64,000 bases of DNA from Candidatus Uhrbacteria bacterium (GTDB lineage: Bacteria > Patescibacteriota > Patescibacteriia > 2-12-FULL-60-25): NCBI GenBank assembly GCA_020850575.1, contig JADZEJ010000006.1, positions 1 to 64,000 on the forward strand, given 5' to 3'. Shown here piece after piece: positions 1 to 8,223 of this stretch (position 1 is its first letter; the number at the start of each line of letters is the position of its first letter). Position numbers and translations under genes: made by a program. Below the pieces are notes generated by a model. The model saw only the letters and a list, made by a program, of their open reading frames with translations. It ran no database searches and was not told where the DNA came from.

Positions 1-46
1 CACAAACGCATTCCCGCCAAAAATTCCCGAATCCAAAAGGTTTTTC
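1..46. repeat. Inverted repeat copy A at recombinase 3' end
   Basis: Bases 1-46 match the reverse complement of 1417-1462 with one mismatch (position 39). The copy lies in the codons for the recombinase C-terminus (WKNLLDSGIFGGNAFV). It starts at the window edge, so its true length is unknown. Confidence 0.9.
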
Positions 47-1485
47 CACGCTCCGCGTGGCTCAAAAAGTACGGTTCGATCCTTAATTTGAAAGTTCGAA
101 CCGACTTTTTTGAACAAATGAAGTTTTGCTTCATTTGTTCCCTCGTTTGCCAATTCCATATTGTATTTCAAAAACTTTTCGGTAAGTTCGAACCGATTAT
201 TCGCTTTTTGCTCAAAAGCCGACAATTTCTCTTTGAGAAGCTGTTTTTGATTGACCAATGCACTTTTAGCGTCTCGATATTCTTCAAGCGACAAAGCACT
301 TTCAAGATAAGCATTCATCAGCTTCTCTATCTTGGAATCCAAAAGAGAAATTTCGGCTTTTGTTGAATCCGCAAAAAGCGTAGACGATTGGGCTTCCACC
401 AATTTGTCCTTTTCATTTTCCGCTAACATCCATTTAGCCCAATCGTCTGGCAAAGAAACTTTTTTGATTTCCTTTTGAATTTCGGAAGTGATGATTTCTT
501 CGCGAGTATATTTTTGTGAGCAAGGATTTTTCCGTTTCGTACATCGTAAATAGTTATGACCTTTTTGCGTTTCGGTGATAATAAAGCAACCACATTCTCC
601 GCAACGGAAAAATCCTCTATACAAAAATGGTTTCAGTCCGCGAGACTTCGGTTTGGACTTTCTCATCATCACTTCCTGAACAGAATCAAAAAGTTTCTTT
701 GAAATAATCGGTTCGTGCTTGCCCTCAAAAATCTCACCATTGTAGAGCATTAAACCTGTATAGATAGGATTTTTGAGAAGTTTTTGATAATTCGACACCG
801 CAAGTTCCTTTCCGCTTTTTCGCTTCAATCCAAGCCCATTAAATTTGTCGCGAAGTTCCCGCAAAGTGAAATTTCCAGTCGCGTAGTCCTCAAATGTTTT
901 CTTGATTAAAGGTGCGATATTCTCATCAGGCACAATACGCTTGTTTTTGTTTACATAGCCAAGGGGAGACATTTGAGGCCATATACCTTCCTTCACTTTG
1001 TTTCTATGTCCACGCTTAATATTCTCACTTAGGTTGTCCACATAATACTTGGATTGCGAAAAAGCGATTGAGAGCATGAATTTGCCTTGCGGTGTCGGAT
1101 CAAACCAAAAAGTTGGAAATTTCATTTCTGCGATTACGCCAGTATCAACGAGGTAGATGATTTTTCCGCCATCTACCGAGTTGCGAGCAAGTCTATCGGG
1201 ATGCCACGCCAAAATACCAGATGCTTCGCCTTTTTCCATTCGCTCCAACATCTCACCAAACACAGGGCGGCCTGGTATTTTGGCGGTCTGCTTTTCGACA
1301 AAGACATCAACAACATCTAGATCTTCTTTTCTTGCTAACTCTTTCAATTCTGAAAGTTGGTCAGAAATACTACGAACTTGTCTGTCTTTGTCATCCGTAG
1401 ACTTGCGAGTATATATGAAAAACTTTTTGGATTCGGGAATTTTTGGCGGGAATGCGTTTGTGTCGCGCCTGCGGCGCGACCCCAT
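1..1485 (-). CDS. Large serine recombinase, C-terminus cut by window edge
   Basis: Site-specific DNA recombinase of the resolvase/invertase superfamily with long C-terminal domains; it would cut and rejoin DNA through a serine-DNA bond. Reading the minus strand from the ATG at 1485 gives 495 open codons with no stop before the edge. Seen: N-terminal resolvase core with FIYTRKST (catalytic Ser in RKS) and HPDRLARN, a recombinase domain (YQKLLKNPIYTGL), a zinc-ribbon CGEC followed by two more Cys, then a coiled coil. The start is the only ATG upstream in frame and has GGAAG a few bases before it. The first ~20 residues, including RRRR, are unusual and are encoded by a hairpin and an inverted repeat. 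It is divergent from the restriction operon. Class is secure; partner sites are unknown. Confidence 0.9.
   Translation of the reverse strand, partial: MGSRRRRDTNAFPPKIPESKKFFIYTRKSTDDKDRQVRSISDQLSELKELARKEDLDVVDVFVEKQTAKIPGRPVFGEMLERMEKGEASGILAWHPDRLARNSVDGGKIIYLVDTGVIAEMKFPTFWFDPTPQGKFMLSIAFSQSKYYVDNLSENIKRGHRNKVKEGIWPQMSPLGYVNKNKRIVPDENIAPLIKKTFEDYATGNFTLRELRDKFNGLGLKRKSGKELAVSNYQKLLKNPIYTGLMLYNGEIFEGKHEPIISKKLFDSVQEVMMRKSKPKSRGLKPFLYRGFFRCGECGCFIITETQKGHNYLRCTKRKNPCSQKYTREEIITSEIQKEIKKVSLPDDWAKWMLAENEKDKLVEAQSSTLFADSTKAEISLLDSKIEKLMNAYLESALSLEEYRDAKSALVNQKQLLKEKLSAFEQKANNRFELTEKFLKYNMELANEGTNEAKLHLFKKVGSNFQIKDRTVLFEPRGAWKNLLDSGIFGGNAFV
112..140. repeat. Perfect 12-bp palindrome inside recombinase gene
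   Basis: GAACAAATGAAG at 112-123 pairs perfectly with 129-140 across a 5-nt loop. It lies within the recombinase coding sequence. A shorter one, CCACGC/GCGTGG with a 3-nt loop, is at 46-60. Confidence 0.85.
1417..1462. repeat. Inverted repeat copy B at recombinase 5' end
   Basis: Reverse-complement partner of 1-46 (45 of 46 identical). It overlaps codons about 9-23 of the recombinase. An 8-bp GC-rich hairpin with a 3-nt loop (1462-1480) abuts it. The pair brackets the recombinase gene, so this could be an element end, a recombination site, or a duplicated gene end. Confidence 0.9.
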
Positions 1486-1514
1486 TTCGGCTTCCGATTC
1501 GGATTTTCAATTTT

Positions 1515-1728
1515 GGCGGTGTGTATTGGACGAAGTTCGAATGTATTTCGGACAAAATCCGCAGGATTTTGACGAATGACACTTGCGCCTCGCCCGTGCT
1601 CGACAAGTTCGCGCGGGGCAAAACCCAAAAATTTCCTATCATTTTTATTTGCGGCTCCCCCCACACCCCCCGCCGCGAAGCGGAAAATTTGAAAGGAAGG
1701 AAATTTTTGGTTTTGCTGCCGCCGCTTC
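1515..1728. repeat. Long inverted repeat, left copy (IR-L, 214 bp)
   Basis: Reverse complement of 7710-7925. The only differences I see are one substitution and a C6 versus G8 homopolymer length change. It encloses the HTH-mod-res-AAA operon. It contains the hairpin CAAAATCC-GCA-GGATTTTG at 1553-1571 and CCGC-GAA-GCGG at 1673-1683. No protein-coding function is supported; open frames across it are shadows. Confidence 0.95.
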
Positions 1729-1759
1729 AATATAAACATACTTGTAATATATCACATTA

Positions 1760-1789
1760 TTGTTATACAACACAATAAATTGCTATACT
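1760..1789 (+). promoter_or_regulatory. Promoter of the restriction-modification operon
   Basis: -35 TTGTTA at 1760-1765 and -10 TATACT at 1784-1789, 18-bp spacer. The expected transcript start is only a few bases before the ATG at 1802, so the mRNA would be almost leaderless. An ATTGT/ACAAT inverted pair (1759-1763 and 1772-1776) sits in the spacer and is a candidate operator for the HTH protein (inference). Confidence 0.6.
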
Positions 1790-1801
1790 ACATCTGTGAA
1801 T

Positions 1802-2008
1802 ATGAAAAGCCCAACATCCAAACTTGGCAAAAACATCAAGCGCATACGCGAGCAAAAGGAAATGTCGCAAGGCGACATTTGCCGCGCGGTCGGCCTTGAT
1901 CGCGCTCAAATGAGCAATATTGAAGCAGGCAAAGGCAATCCCACGCTTGCCACCATTGAGAAAATAGCCCAAGCGTTGGGAGTAACGAGCGATGAGCTTT
2001 TGAAATAA
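1802..2008 (+). CDS. HTH-XRE regulator, likely R-M controller protein
   Basis: A 68-residue Cro/C1-type helix-turn-helix protein. The fold is visible as IKRIREQKEMSQGDICRAVG, then LDRAQMSNIEAGKGNPTLATI and IAQALGV. It fits the size and position of controller (C) proteins that delay or balance expression of restriction genes. The start is set at ATG 1802, just after the promoter; a TTG at 1760 would lie in the -35 box. It is 2 bp ahead of mod, so the operon is probably autoregulated. A perfect 9-bp stem with a 3-nt loop (1860-1880) lies inside the coding sequence at EMSQGDI. Confidence 0.85.
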   Translation: MKSPTSKLGKNIKRIREQKEMSQGDICRAVGLDRAQMSNIEAGKGNPTLATIEKIAQALGVTSDELLK

Positions 2009-2010
2009 CT

Positions 2011-3711
2011 ATGACAGACAATAATTTACAAAAGAAAGTAGCAGAGCTAGAAGCTCAAGTAAGGAAACTCAAGAAAAGCAATCTTGGGCTGGTTTTTGAG
2101 GACAAAACGGAAGATGTCGTAGAGCAATCAAAAACCAAAGTTCCTGTTCTGAAAGAAGTCGTCAAAAACCGCCTCGATTTGAGCGCAGAATATCCGAATA
2201 ATCTGATGATTGAGGGCGATAATTATCTCGCACTTTCGGTTCTTAATTATACTCATAAAAAGAACATTGACCTCATCTACATTGATCCGCCGTATAACAC
2301 CGGCGCGAAAAATTGGAAATACAACAATGATTATGTAGATAAAGACGACGAGTACCGACACAGTAAGTGGCTCTCGTTTATGCGCCACCGCCTCAATCTT
2401 GCTAAAAACTTACTGAAAGATGATGGTGTGTTAATTTGTGCGATTGACGATAACGAACAGGCACACTTGGGCGTTTTGATTGAGCAACTATTCCCCGCAC
2501 ACGAACAACATGCAATCACTATCATTCATAACCCCAAAGGCGTTCAAGGCACAAACTTTTCTTACACTCACGAATACGCGATTTTCGTCGTTCCAAAAAA
2601 TCAAAAAGCAATCGGAGATCGCTCACTTTCTGAAGACGAGATTTATGTTTCAAACTTGCGAAACTGGGGCAATGAGTCCGAGCGAACAGACGCAAAAAAT
2701 TGTTTCTATCCAATTATCATAAAAGATAAAAAGATTGTTGGTTTTGGCGATGTCGCGCCGGACAAAGTTCATCCAAAATCGGCAAACGAAAAACAGAAAG
2801 ACGGAAGTATTTATGTTTGGCCGATTGATGAAAAAGGCGTTGAACGAAAATGGCGATATGCTCGCCAAAGCGTAGAAGAAATAAAAGATATTCTGCAAAT
2901 AAAAGAATCGAGAGGTGGTGTCATTCAAATAATGATCGCCAAGGATTACGGAACATACAAAACCGTTTGGATTGATAAAAAGTATGACGCGAGCGAATAT
3001 GGCACAAAACTGTTGCGCGAAATACTACCAAAATGTGATTTTGATTTTCCAAAATCTCTCCATACAGTTTATGACTGTCTCTTTGCCGTCGTAGGCTCGC
3101 GTCCACACGCAAATATTTTGGACTTTTTCGCTGGTTCGGGAACAACCGGACACGCCGTTTTAGAGATGAATAAAATTGATGGTGGCAATCGCAAGTTTAT
3201 CCTTTGCACCAACAACGAAAACAATAATGGTGGAAACGGCGGAATTGCCGAGTCGGTTTGTTACCCGCGTATCAAAGCAGTTATCAACGGCTACAAGAAC
3301 AAGAAAAGCGAAAAAGTTGCAGGATTGCCTAGCAATCTTTTCTACTACCAAACTGATCTTGTAGACATCGAGCAAATACATAAAGTGCCTGATGACGCGA
3401 AAATCCGCATTACTTACGAAGCGGGAGAAATGATTGCGGTGCGGGAAGATACGCTCGATGAAGTGGAGAAAAACGAATGGTGGCAGATTTTCGAGAGCAA
3501 AGGCAAGTTGACCGCGATTTACTTCAAGGAAGATAAGGCGAAATTGGCAGAACTGATTGCTAAACTTGAAAAGAAAAATCTGCCAACAGCTTTGTATATT
3601 TTCAGTTGGGGCAAAAACGAATACAAGGGCGAGTATTCAACGGCAAATATCAGGGTCGAGGATATTCCAGAGCCGATTATCGAAGTTTATAAAGAGCTTA
3701 ACCGGATATAA
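2011..3711 (+). CDS. mod: Type III DNA methyltransferase (adenine-specific, Mod)
   Basis: Transfers a methyl group from SAM to adenine in a short asymmetric recognition site, protecting host DNA and giving the Res subunit its specificity. 566 residues: N-terminal coiled coil, catalytic DPPYNTG at 92-98, a central variable part that should hold the target-recognition domain, then the SAM-binding FFAGSGTTG near residue 370. The catalytic motif precedes the SAM motif, as in beta-class N6-adenine enzymes of type III systems. It starts 2 bp after the HTH gene and ends 2 bp before res, so translation is probably coupled. Recognition sequence cannot be read from sequence alone. Confidence 0.95.
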   Translation: MTDNNLQKKVAELEAQVRKLKKSNLGLVFEDKTEDVVEQSKTKVPVLKEVVKNRLDLSAEYPNNLMIEGDNYLALSVLNYTHKKNIDLIYIDPPYNTGAKNWKYNNDYVDKDDEYRHSKWLSFMRHRLNLAKNLLKDDGVLICAIDDNEQAHLGVLIEQLFPAHEQHAITIIHNPKGVQGTNFSYTHEYAIFVVPKNQKAIGDRSLSEDEIYVSNLRNWGNESERTDAKNCFYPIIIKDKKIVGFGDVAPDKVHPKSANEKQKDGSIYVWPIDEKGVERKWRYARQSVEEIKDILQIKESRGGVIQIMIAKDYGTYKTVWIDKKYDASEYGTKLLREILPKCDFDFPKSLHTVYDCLFAVVGSRPHANILDFFAGSGTTGHAVLEMNKIDGGNRKFILCTNNENNNGGNGGIAESVCYPRIKAVINGYKNKKSEKVAGLPSNLFYYQTDLVDIEQIHKVPDDAKIRITYEAGEMIAVREDTLDEVEKNEWWQIFESKGKLTAIYFKEDKAKLAELIAKLEKKNLPTALYIFSWGKNEYKGEYSTANIRVEDIPEPIIEVYKELNRI

Positions 3712-3713
3712 CT

Positions 3714-6002
3714 ATGTTTGCGCTAAAACCATTTCAAGAAACGGCAATATCCGAACTCAAAGATCAGTTTTTGAGCTTGTGGAAATTGCCTAATCAAAAT
3801 ATCCCGCTTGTTTTGAAGTCGCCGACTGGAAGCGGAAAAACAATAATGCTGGCGCAATTTTTGCGCGATATCATGAGCGATCCGCGCTTTGCGGGCAACG
3901 ATGTTGCCTTTGTGTGGTTCTCTTTTAGCGAGGATTCATACGAGCAGAGCAAGAAAAAACTTTTTGATTACTATGGCGGCGCAAGCGAGCTGGATTTGAT
4001 TGATCTCAATGACCTTTCGCGTGAGAAACTTCACCAGAACGATGTCTTTTTCATAAACTGGCAGAAAATAAAAGGTAAAAGCAAGGACAGCCGAAAATTG
4101 CGCCGCGAAAACGAACAGGGTTTGACTTTTGATAATTTCATCAACGAAACGCACGAGGCGGGACGCAAAATTGTCGTAATTATTGACGAGGAACACATCG
4201 GAAGCGACACCGACCTTGCGCTAGAAGTAGTGGACGGACTTATCAAACCGAAAATCACAATTCGCGTATCGGCTACTCCGAAATATATCCCTACTCGCGC
4301 AGAAACTGCCGGATATATTGAGGTAAAGCGAAGCGATGTTGTCGAGGCTGGGTTAATTAAAGAAAAAATCGTTTTCCAAACGGAAGAAGACTTGAAACAA
4401 AAATCCGTCAAAAAACTCGACCAAGACGAAATGCTTTTGGAATTGGCGTATGCCAAACGGCAAGAATTGATTGATTTGTACAAAAAGCTCGGTGTTGAAA
4501 TAAATCCACTTGTTCTGATTCAGCTTCCAAACGACGATCAAGCAAGCAAAGAAACAAGCGACACGACCAAGCAAACGATTGTATTGGAATACTTAAAGCG
4601 TAAGGGCATAAAGAGCGACGAAATCGCCGTTTGGCTTTCTAAAGAGAAAGAAAACTTGGAAGACTTGGAAAAACACAACTCGCCAGTGTCATTTCTCTTG
4701 TTCAAGCAAGCCGCCGCTACCGGCTGGGATTGTCCGCGCGCGAGCGTCTTGGTTATGTTCCGCGAAATAAAGAATCCTACCTTTGCGATACAAACTGTCG
4801 GGCGTATTTTGCGTATGCCGTTTGGCACGCATTTTGCCAATCCCGAACTTAATCTTGGCTATCTCTATACTAATTACAAACGCAACGAGGTTTTGGCTGA
4901 ATACGCAAAATCCAAAACTGAAAATCGTCCGGCAATCAATGGTAGTTATCGCAAGAAAAATGTTGAGCCGATCAAATTGGAATCCGTCTTTATGACGCGC
5001 GCGGACTATAACGACTTGGGCGATACATTCCAAAATACTTTCAAGCAAGTGGCGAACAAAAAACTGGATACCAAAAAGCTCAATCTGAAACCGAAAGTTA
5101 CGAACGGCTTAATTGTAGGTGTAGAAATTGATGACTACGACAACTTTACAAAAGAGCTTTTTGAGGAGGGTGGAAGTTATGACGAGGAAATGTCTCGCCA
5201 CGACCTTGAGCGGTTGTATAACTTGCTTTGCTTCAAAATCGTTGCCAAACAAACTGACGAAAACCGAAAATTCGCACCGGAGCGTTCTTGGGGAAAACTA
5301 AAGACCGCGCTCAACATTTATCTGATGGAGAAGCTAAAACTATCTCGCGCGGATGTTTACAAAGTTATCGTAAACGATCTGGTGAGCGAAGCGGGCGCAC
5401 TTGCACCAATTATCGGCGACGCGCTTTTGGCATACCGTCCTATCCGCGAGCAAGAAGTAAACAAAAAGGCGGCACGCGCGAAGCGCGTGGAGCATGTTGA
5501 AATACCACGCGAAGCGTTGTTCTTTACCGATCAATACGAAGAATTGAAGGTCAAGAAATCCGCAATGGAGCCGTTTTGGTTTGAGAAAACTCAAGCAGGA
5601 TTGTTTGGAGGTATAAATAATGAGAGAAAATTTATTGATTTTCTTGAATCGCCCAAAAACAAGAGCGTCGTGTGGTGGCATAAAAACGGCGACACTGGAA
5701 GCGAGCATTTTTCAATTTCCTACTACAATCCCGACGAGAACAAAGAAAAATTATTTTATCCTGATTGGATTATCAAGACCAAGAGCGGCGTTTTGATTGT
5801 TGATACAAAAGCCGGAATTACCGCCGAAAGTAAGGACACAAAATACAAAGCAGAAGCTCTGCAAGCGTGGCTGAAAGGCAGAAAGGGCTTTGATGGCGGT
5901 ATCGTCGTTCAAGACGGACCAAACGGCTGGAAAATCAATCGCAACGCCAAATATTCTTTCGATTCGTCGCTCAAGGGCTGGGATGTTCTAGATTTAACTT
6001 AA
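3714..6002 (+). CDS. res: Type III restriction enzyme, Res subunit
   Basis: ATP-dependent SF2 helicase-like translocase plus nuclease that acts with Mod on unmodified sites. 762 residues: Walker A SPTGSGKT at 36-43, DEEH box at about 158, VSATPKY (motif III) and QTVGRILRMP (motif VI). The C-terminal PD-(D/E)xK nuclease is visible as FYPDWI (Asp near 684) and DTK (697-699). All catalytic motifs appear intact and there is no frameshift, so the enzyme is probably active. A perfect 7-bp palindrome with a GAA loop lies in the coding sequence at 5473-5489 (KAARAKRVE region). It is 2 bp after mod and 4 bp before the ATPase gene. Confidence 0.95.
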   Translation: MFALKPFQETAISELKDQFLSLWKLPNQNIPLVLKSPTGSGKTIMLAQFLRDIMSDPRFAGNDVAFVWFSFSEDSYEQSKKKLFDYYGGASELDLIDLNDLSREKLHQNDVFFINWQKIKGKSKDSRKLRRENEQGLTFDNFINETHEAGRKIVVIIDEEHIGSDTDLALEVVDGLIKPKITIRVSATPKYIPTRAETAGYIEVKRSDVVEAGLIKEKIVFQTEEDLKQKSVKKLDQDEMLLELAYAKRQELIDLYKKLGVEINPLVLIQLPNDDQASKETSDTTKQTIVLEYLKRKGIKSDEIAVWLSKEKENLEDLEKHNSPVSFLLFKQAAATGWDCPRASVLVMFREIKNPTFAIQTVGRILRMPFGTHFANPELNLGYLYTNYKRNEVLAEYAKSKTENRPAINGSYRKKNVEPIKLESVFMTRADYNDLGDTFQNTFKQVANKKLDTKKLNLKPKVTNGLIVGVEIDDYDNFTKELFEEGGSYDEEMSRHDLERLYNLLCFKIVAKQTDENRKFAPERSWGKLKTALNIYLMEKLKLSRADVYKVIVNDLVSEAGALAPIIGDALLAYRPIREQEVNKKAARAKRVEHVEIPREALFFTDQYEELKVKKSAMEPFWFEKTQAGLFGGINNERKFIDFLESPKNKSVVWWHKNGDTGSEHFSISYYNPDENKEKLFYPDWIIKTKSGVLIVDTKAGITAESKDTKYKAEALQAWLKGRKGFDGGIVVQDGPNGWKINRNAKYSFDSSLKGWDVLDLT

Positions 6003-6006
6003 AAAT

Positions 6007-7407
6007 ATGTTTATTCAGAAAATCGCAATCAAAAATTTCCGACTCTTTCCTTCAGATTGCGATTTTGTGATTGATAATATCAATACACCTGACGGCACAA
6101 ATGAGGGTTCGGGGTTGAATGTGTTTGTTGGTGAAAATGGAAGCGGGAAAACCGCACTTCTCGATTCATTTGCGCTTCCGATCTTGGAATATAAGACGGA
6201 AAATTTTGGGATAAATAATTTTAATGATACAGGCAAAAAGATTGAGATAAGCGTTTATTCTAAGGACGAGTTTGAAGTTGATGGAACAATGCCAAAAGGT
6301 TCGTTCAAAGCGAAAGGATTTTCTTTTGAGGCCGGTGTTCGTTCAAGAGGAACGAAAACATACCTTTCTTCAATCGTTGTAAACGATCAAAAATTTATAA
6401 AGGTTGATCCGTCAAAACCAGCAGACAACAGTCCCGATTTGAGGGTTAATGTAAATAATCCATTCAAAGGTAAGCGATTTAGCGAAAATGATGTGCTTTT
6501 TTTGGACAAAAACAGATTATTTCAAACTCGTTCGGGCAATTTCAACACGACACGCTTTGATCGGTTGATGGAAGATTTTAGTTACCAATATCTAAATAAA
6601 AGCTCAACTGCGGGTATTGTGAACCTAAACGAGGACTTAGACGAAAAAATCAAAAAGGATAAAGTTGAAAATAATTTTCTTGGCGAGGCAGTAAAAAAGT
6701 TTGAGGAAATAAGCGGCTCACAAATCAGATTAGATTTTTTGGATAATTATGAGCCATTCAAAGGAGCTTTCTTCGCCACAAAGAAAGACAATCATCAGCA
6801 AATTGCTTTGAGCAATTTAGGTTCGGGATATGAAATGATTTTTGCGCTTTTATATTCTTTCTACCTTGCCCGACAGAGTGGGAAGCAGTTGATTGTCCTA
6901 ATAGACGAGCCGGAGCTACATTTACATCCAAGATTGCAAGAAAAGTTTGTCAGTTTTTTGCTGGAGTTTTCAAAAAGCGCACAAATTTTGCTCGCTTCCC
7001 ACTCTCCGCTTTTGGTAAAACAGCTTTCAGAAAACGATAAAGTTAAGGTAAGGGTTTTAGAAAACAGTGGACAGGAAGTATCAGAAATAGAAAAGCGAGT
7101 TTTGCCTTATATATCCGCGAATGAAACGAATTTTTTGGCCTTCAATCTCGCGACAGAGGAATATCACAATGAGCTTTATGAGGAGTTAAAATCTATCAAT
7201 GGTGCTAGTAAAGATTACAAACCATTTGATAATGATTTTTTCGTTACTGCCAAAGGAGAGCCAAAAAATTCGCCTTGGAAAGGCACACAAAATGAAGTCA
7301 GTATTCATACATTCATTAGAAACCAAATTCATCACCAAAAAGATAATGGTAAAACGGAGTATAGCGTTTTGAAGTCGTCCATCGAGAAGATGCGAGGCTT
7401 CTTTTGA
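6007..7407 (+). CDS. AAA/SMC-like ATPase linked to the type III R-M operon
   Basis: 466 residues of the AAA_21/AAA_15 (ABC-type head) class. Seen: N-terminal IKNFRLF, Walker A GENGSGKT at 42-49, signature SNLGSGYE at 269-276, Walker B LIVLIDEPE at 295-303 and SHSP H-loop at 331. The C-terminus carries IRNQIHH at 437-443, which fits the R-x4-H pattern of HEPN RNases, and ends in a short helix with SIEKMR. Such ATPases accompany restriction or other defence systems; here it is the fourth gene of the operon (4-bp gap), so it is likely an accessory or independent effector. Whether the HEPN-like motif is catalytic is inference. Confidence 0.85.
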   Translation: MFIQKIAIKNFRLFPSDCDFVIDNINTPDGTNEGSGLNVFVGENGSGKTALLDSFALPILEYKTENFGINNFNDTGKKIEISVYSKDEFEVDGTMPKGSFKAKGFSFEAGVRSRGTKTYLSSIVVNDQKFIKVDPSKPADNSPDLRVNVNNPFKGKRFSENDVLFLDKNRLFQTRSGNFNTTRFDRLMEDFSYQYLNKSSTAGIVNLNEDLDEKIKKDKVENNFLGEAVKKFEEISGSQIRLDFLDNYEPFKGAFFATKKDNHQQIALSNLGSGYEMIFALLYSFYLARQSGKQLIVLIDEPELHLHPRLQEKFVSFLLEFSKSAQILLASHSPLLVKQLSENDKVKVRVLENSGQEVSEIEKRVLPYISANETNFLAFNLATEEYHNELYEELKSINGASKDYKPFDNDFFVTAKGEPKNSPWKGTQNEVSIHTFIRNQIHHQKDNGKTEYSVLKSSIEKMRGFF

Positions 7408-7709
7408 TTTGGAGGGAGCCGCCAGCGATAGCAGACGGTTTCTTGTGCGCGCACTGGGTGGGTGGGGCAAGCACAAAGAGTTACCACAGACACCGCCGAA
7501 GCCACAGAGTGAACACGAAGCAACACCGAGCAGGCATCACGAGCGGAGCGAGCGGCCAGTGCGAGGTGTTTGCGAAGTGTGAGCGGACTATCGAATTACC
7601 ACAAAACGCGAAGACGGGAGCGCCTCGCGCCGACGCAAACGACGGAGAAAAGGCGGGCGTAAACTCACCAAAAATGCTAAACTATACTTATTAGCCTTTT
7701 TGGAGGAGT
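7408..7709. other. GC-rich noncoding spacer after the R-M operon
   Basis: About 300 bp between the ATPase stop and IR-R. It is richer in G+C than the flanking genes, with GAGCGGAGCGAGCG-like and CCACAGA-like strings. Short open frames exist in several readings but none has a recognisable domain, ribosome binding site or consistent codon use. I see no gene. Confidence 0.6.
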
Positions 7710-7925
7710 GAAGCGGCGGCAGCAAAACCAAAAATTTCCTTCCTTTCAAATTTTCCGCTTCGCGGCGGGGGGGGTGTGGGGGGAGCCGCAAATAAAAATG
7801 ATAGGAAATTTTTGGGTTTTGCCCCGCGCGAGCTTGTCGAGCACGGGCGAGGCGCAAGTGTCATTCGTCAAAATCCTGCGGATTTTGTCCGAAATACATT
7901 CGAACTTCGTCCAATACACACCGCC
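7710..7925. repeat. Long inverted repeat, right copy (IR-R, 216 bp)
   Basis: Partner of 1515-1728 in opposite orientation, about 99% identical. The outer end of both copies is CTTCGTCCAATACACACCGC plus a final C. The same 8-bp hairpin as in the left copy is at 7869-7887. Flanking DNA differs beyond 7925, so this is a sharp repeat boundary. Confidence 0.95.
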
Positions 7926-8000
7926 ATAACAACTTTTCATCGATGTCAATTCACTTACCTAAGAAGATAGTGTAATTCGGATTCCTAAAGCTATAACTAA

Positions 8001-8028
8001 AAATACACGAGTAATCGTGTATTTTTTT
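8001..8028 (+). terminator. Rho-independent terminator, probably bidirectional
   Basis: AAATACACGA (8001-8010), GTAA loop, TCGTGTATTT (8015-8024), then a T run. Runs of A before the stem make it usable from the minus strand too, where it would follow the VOC genes. Confidence 0.75.
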
Positions 8029-8121
8029 GTCTCCATATTATTTAATCCTTTTTATCTTACCTTTCATTTTTACAATATTTTTGTATTCCAGCTGTATTTT
8101 CTCATTTTTTGTAATTAGCAT

Positions 8122-8217
8122 TTAAGGAGTAGTCCGTTCCATTAAAGGATTAAAATCTATGGCTGTATTCCAAACTTTTTCAAGTGAAGCATTTATTTTA
8201 TATGTAAATTTATTTTT
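8122..8217 (-). pseudogene. Possible START/SRPBCC-like N-terminal remnant
   Basis: Directly after the VOC stop, in the same frame, the minus strand reads about 30 codons including YKINASLEKVWNTAIDF, which resembles the first strand and helix of SRPBCC-fold proteins. It lacks a start codon and ends in a stop. It may be a leftover of a deleted gene; chance is possible. Confidence 0.3.
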
Positions 8218-8223
8218 ATATTG

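Noticed and set aside
1157-1579. Open plus-strand frame of 140 codons across the recombinase 5' end
   Set aside because: It overlaps the recombinase, whose domains are clear on the minus strand. Its only meaning is that its middle part mirrors the recombinase C-terminus through the inverted repeat.
7404-7694. 96-codon plus-strand frame after the ATPase gene
   Set aside because: Overlaps the ATPase end, no domain, GC-rich string with odd amino-acid content.
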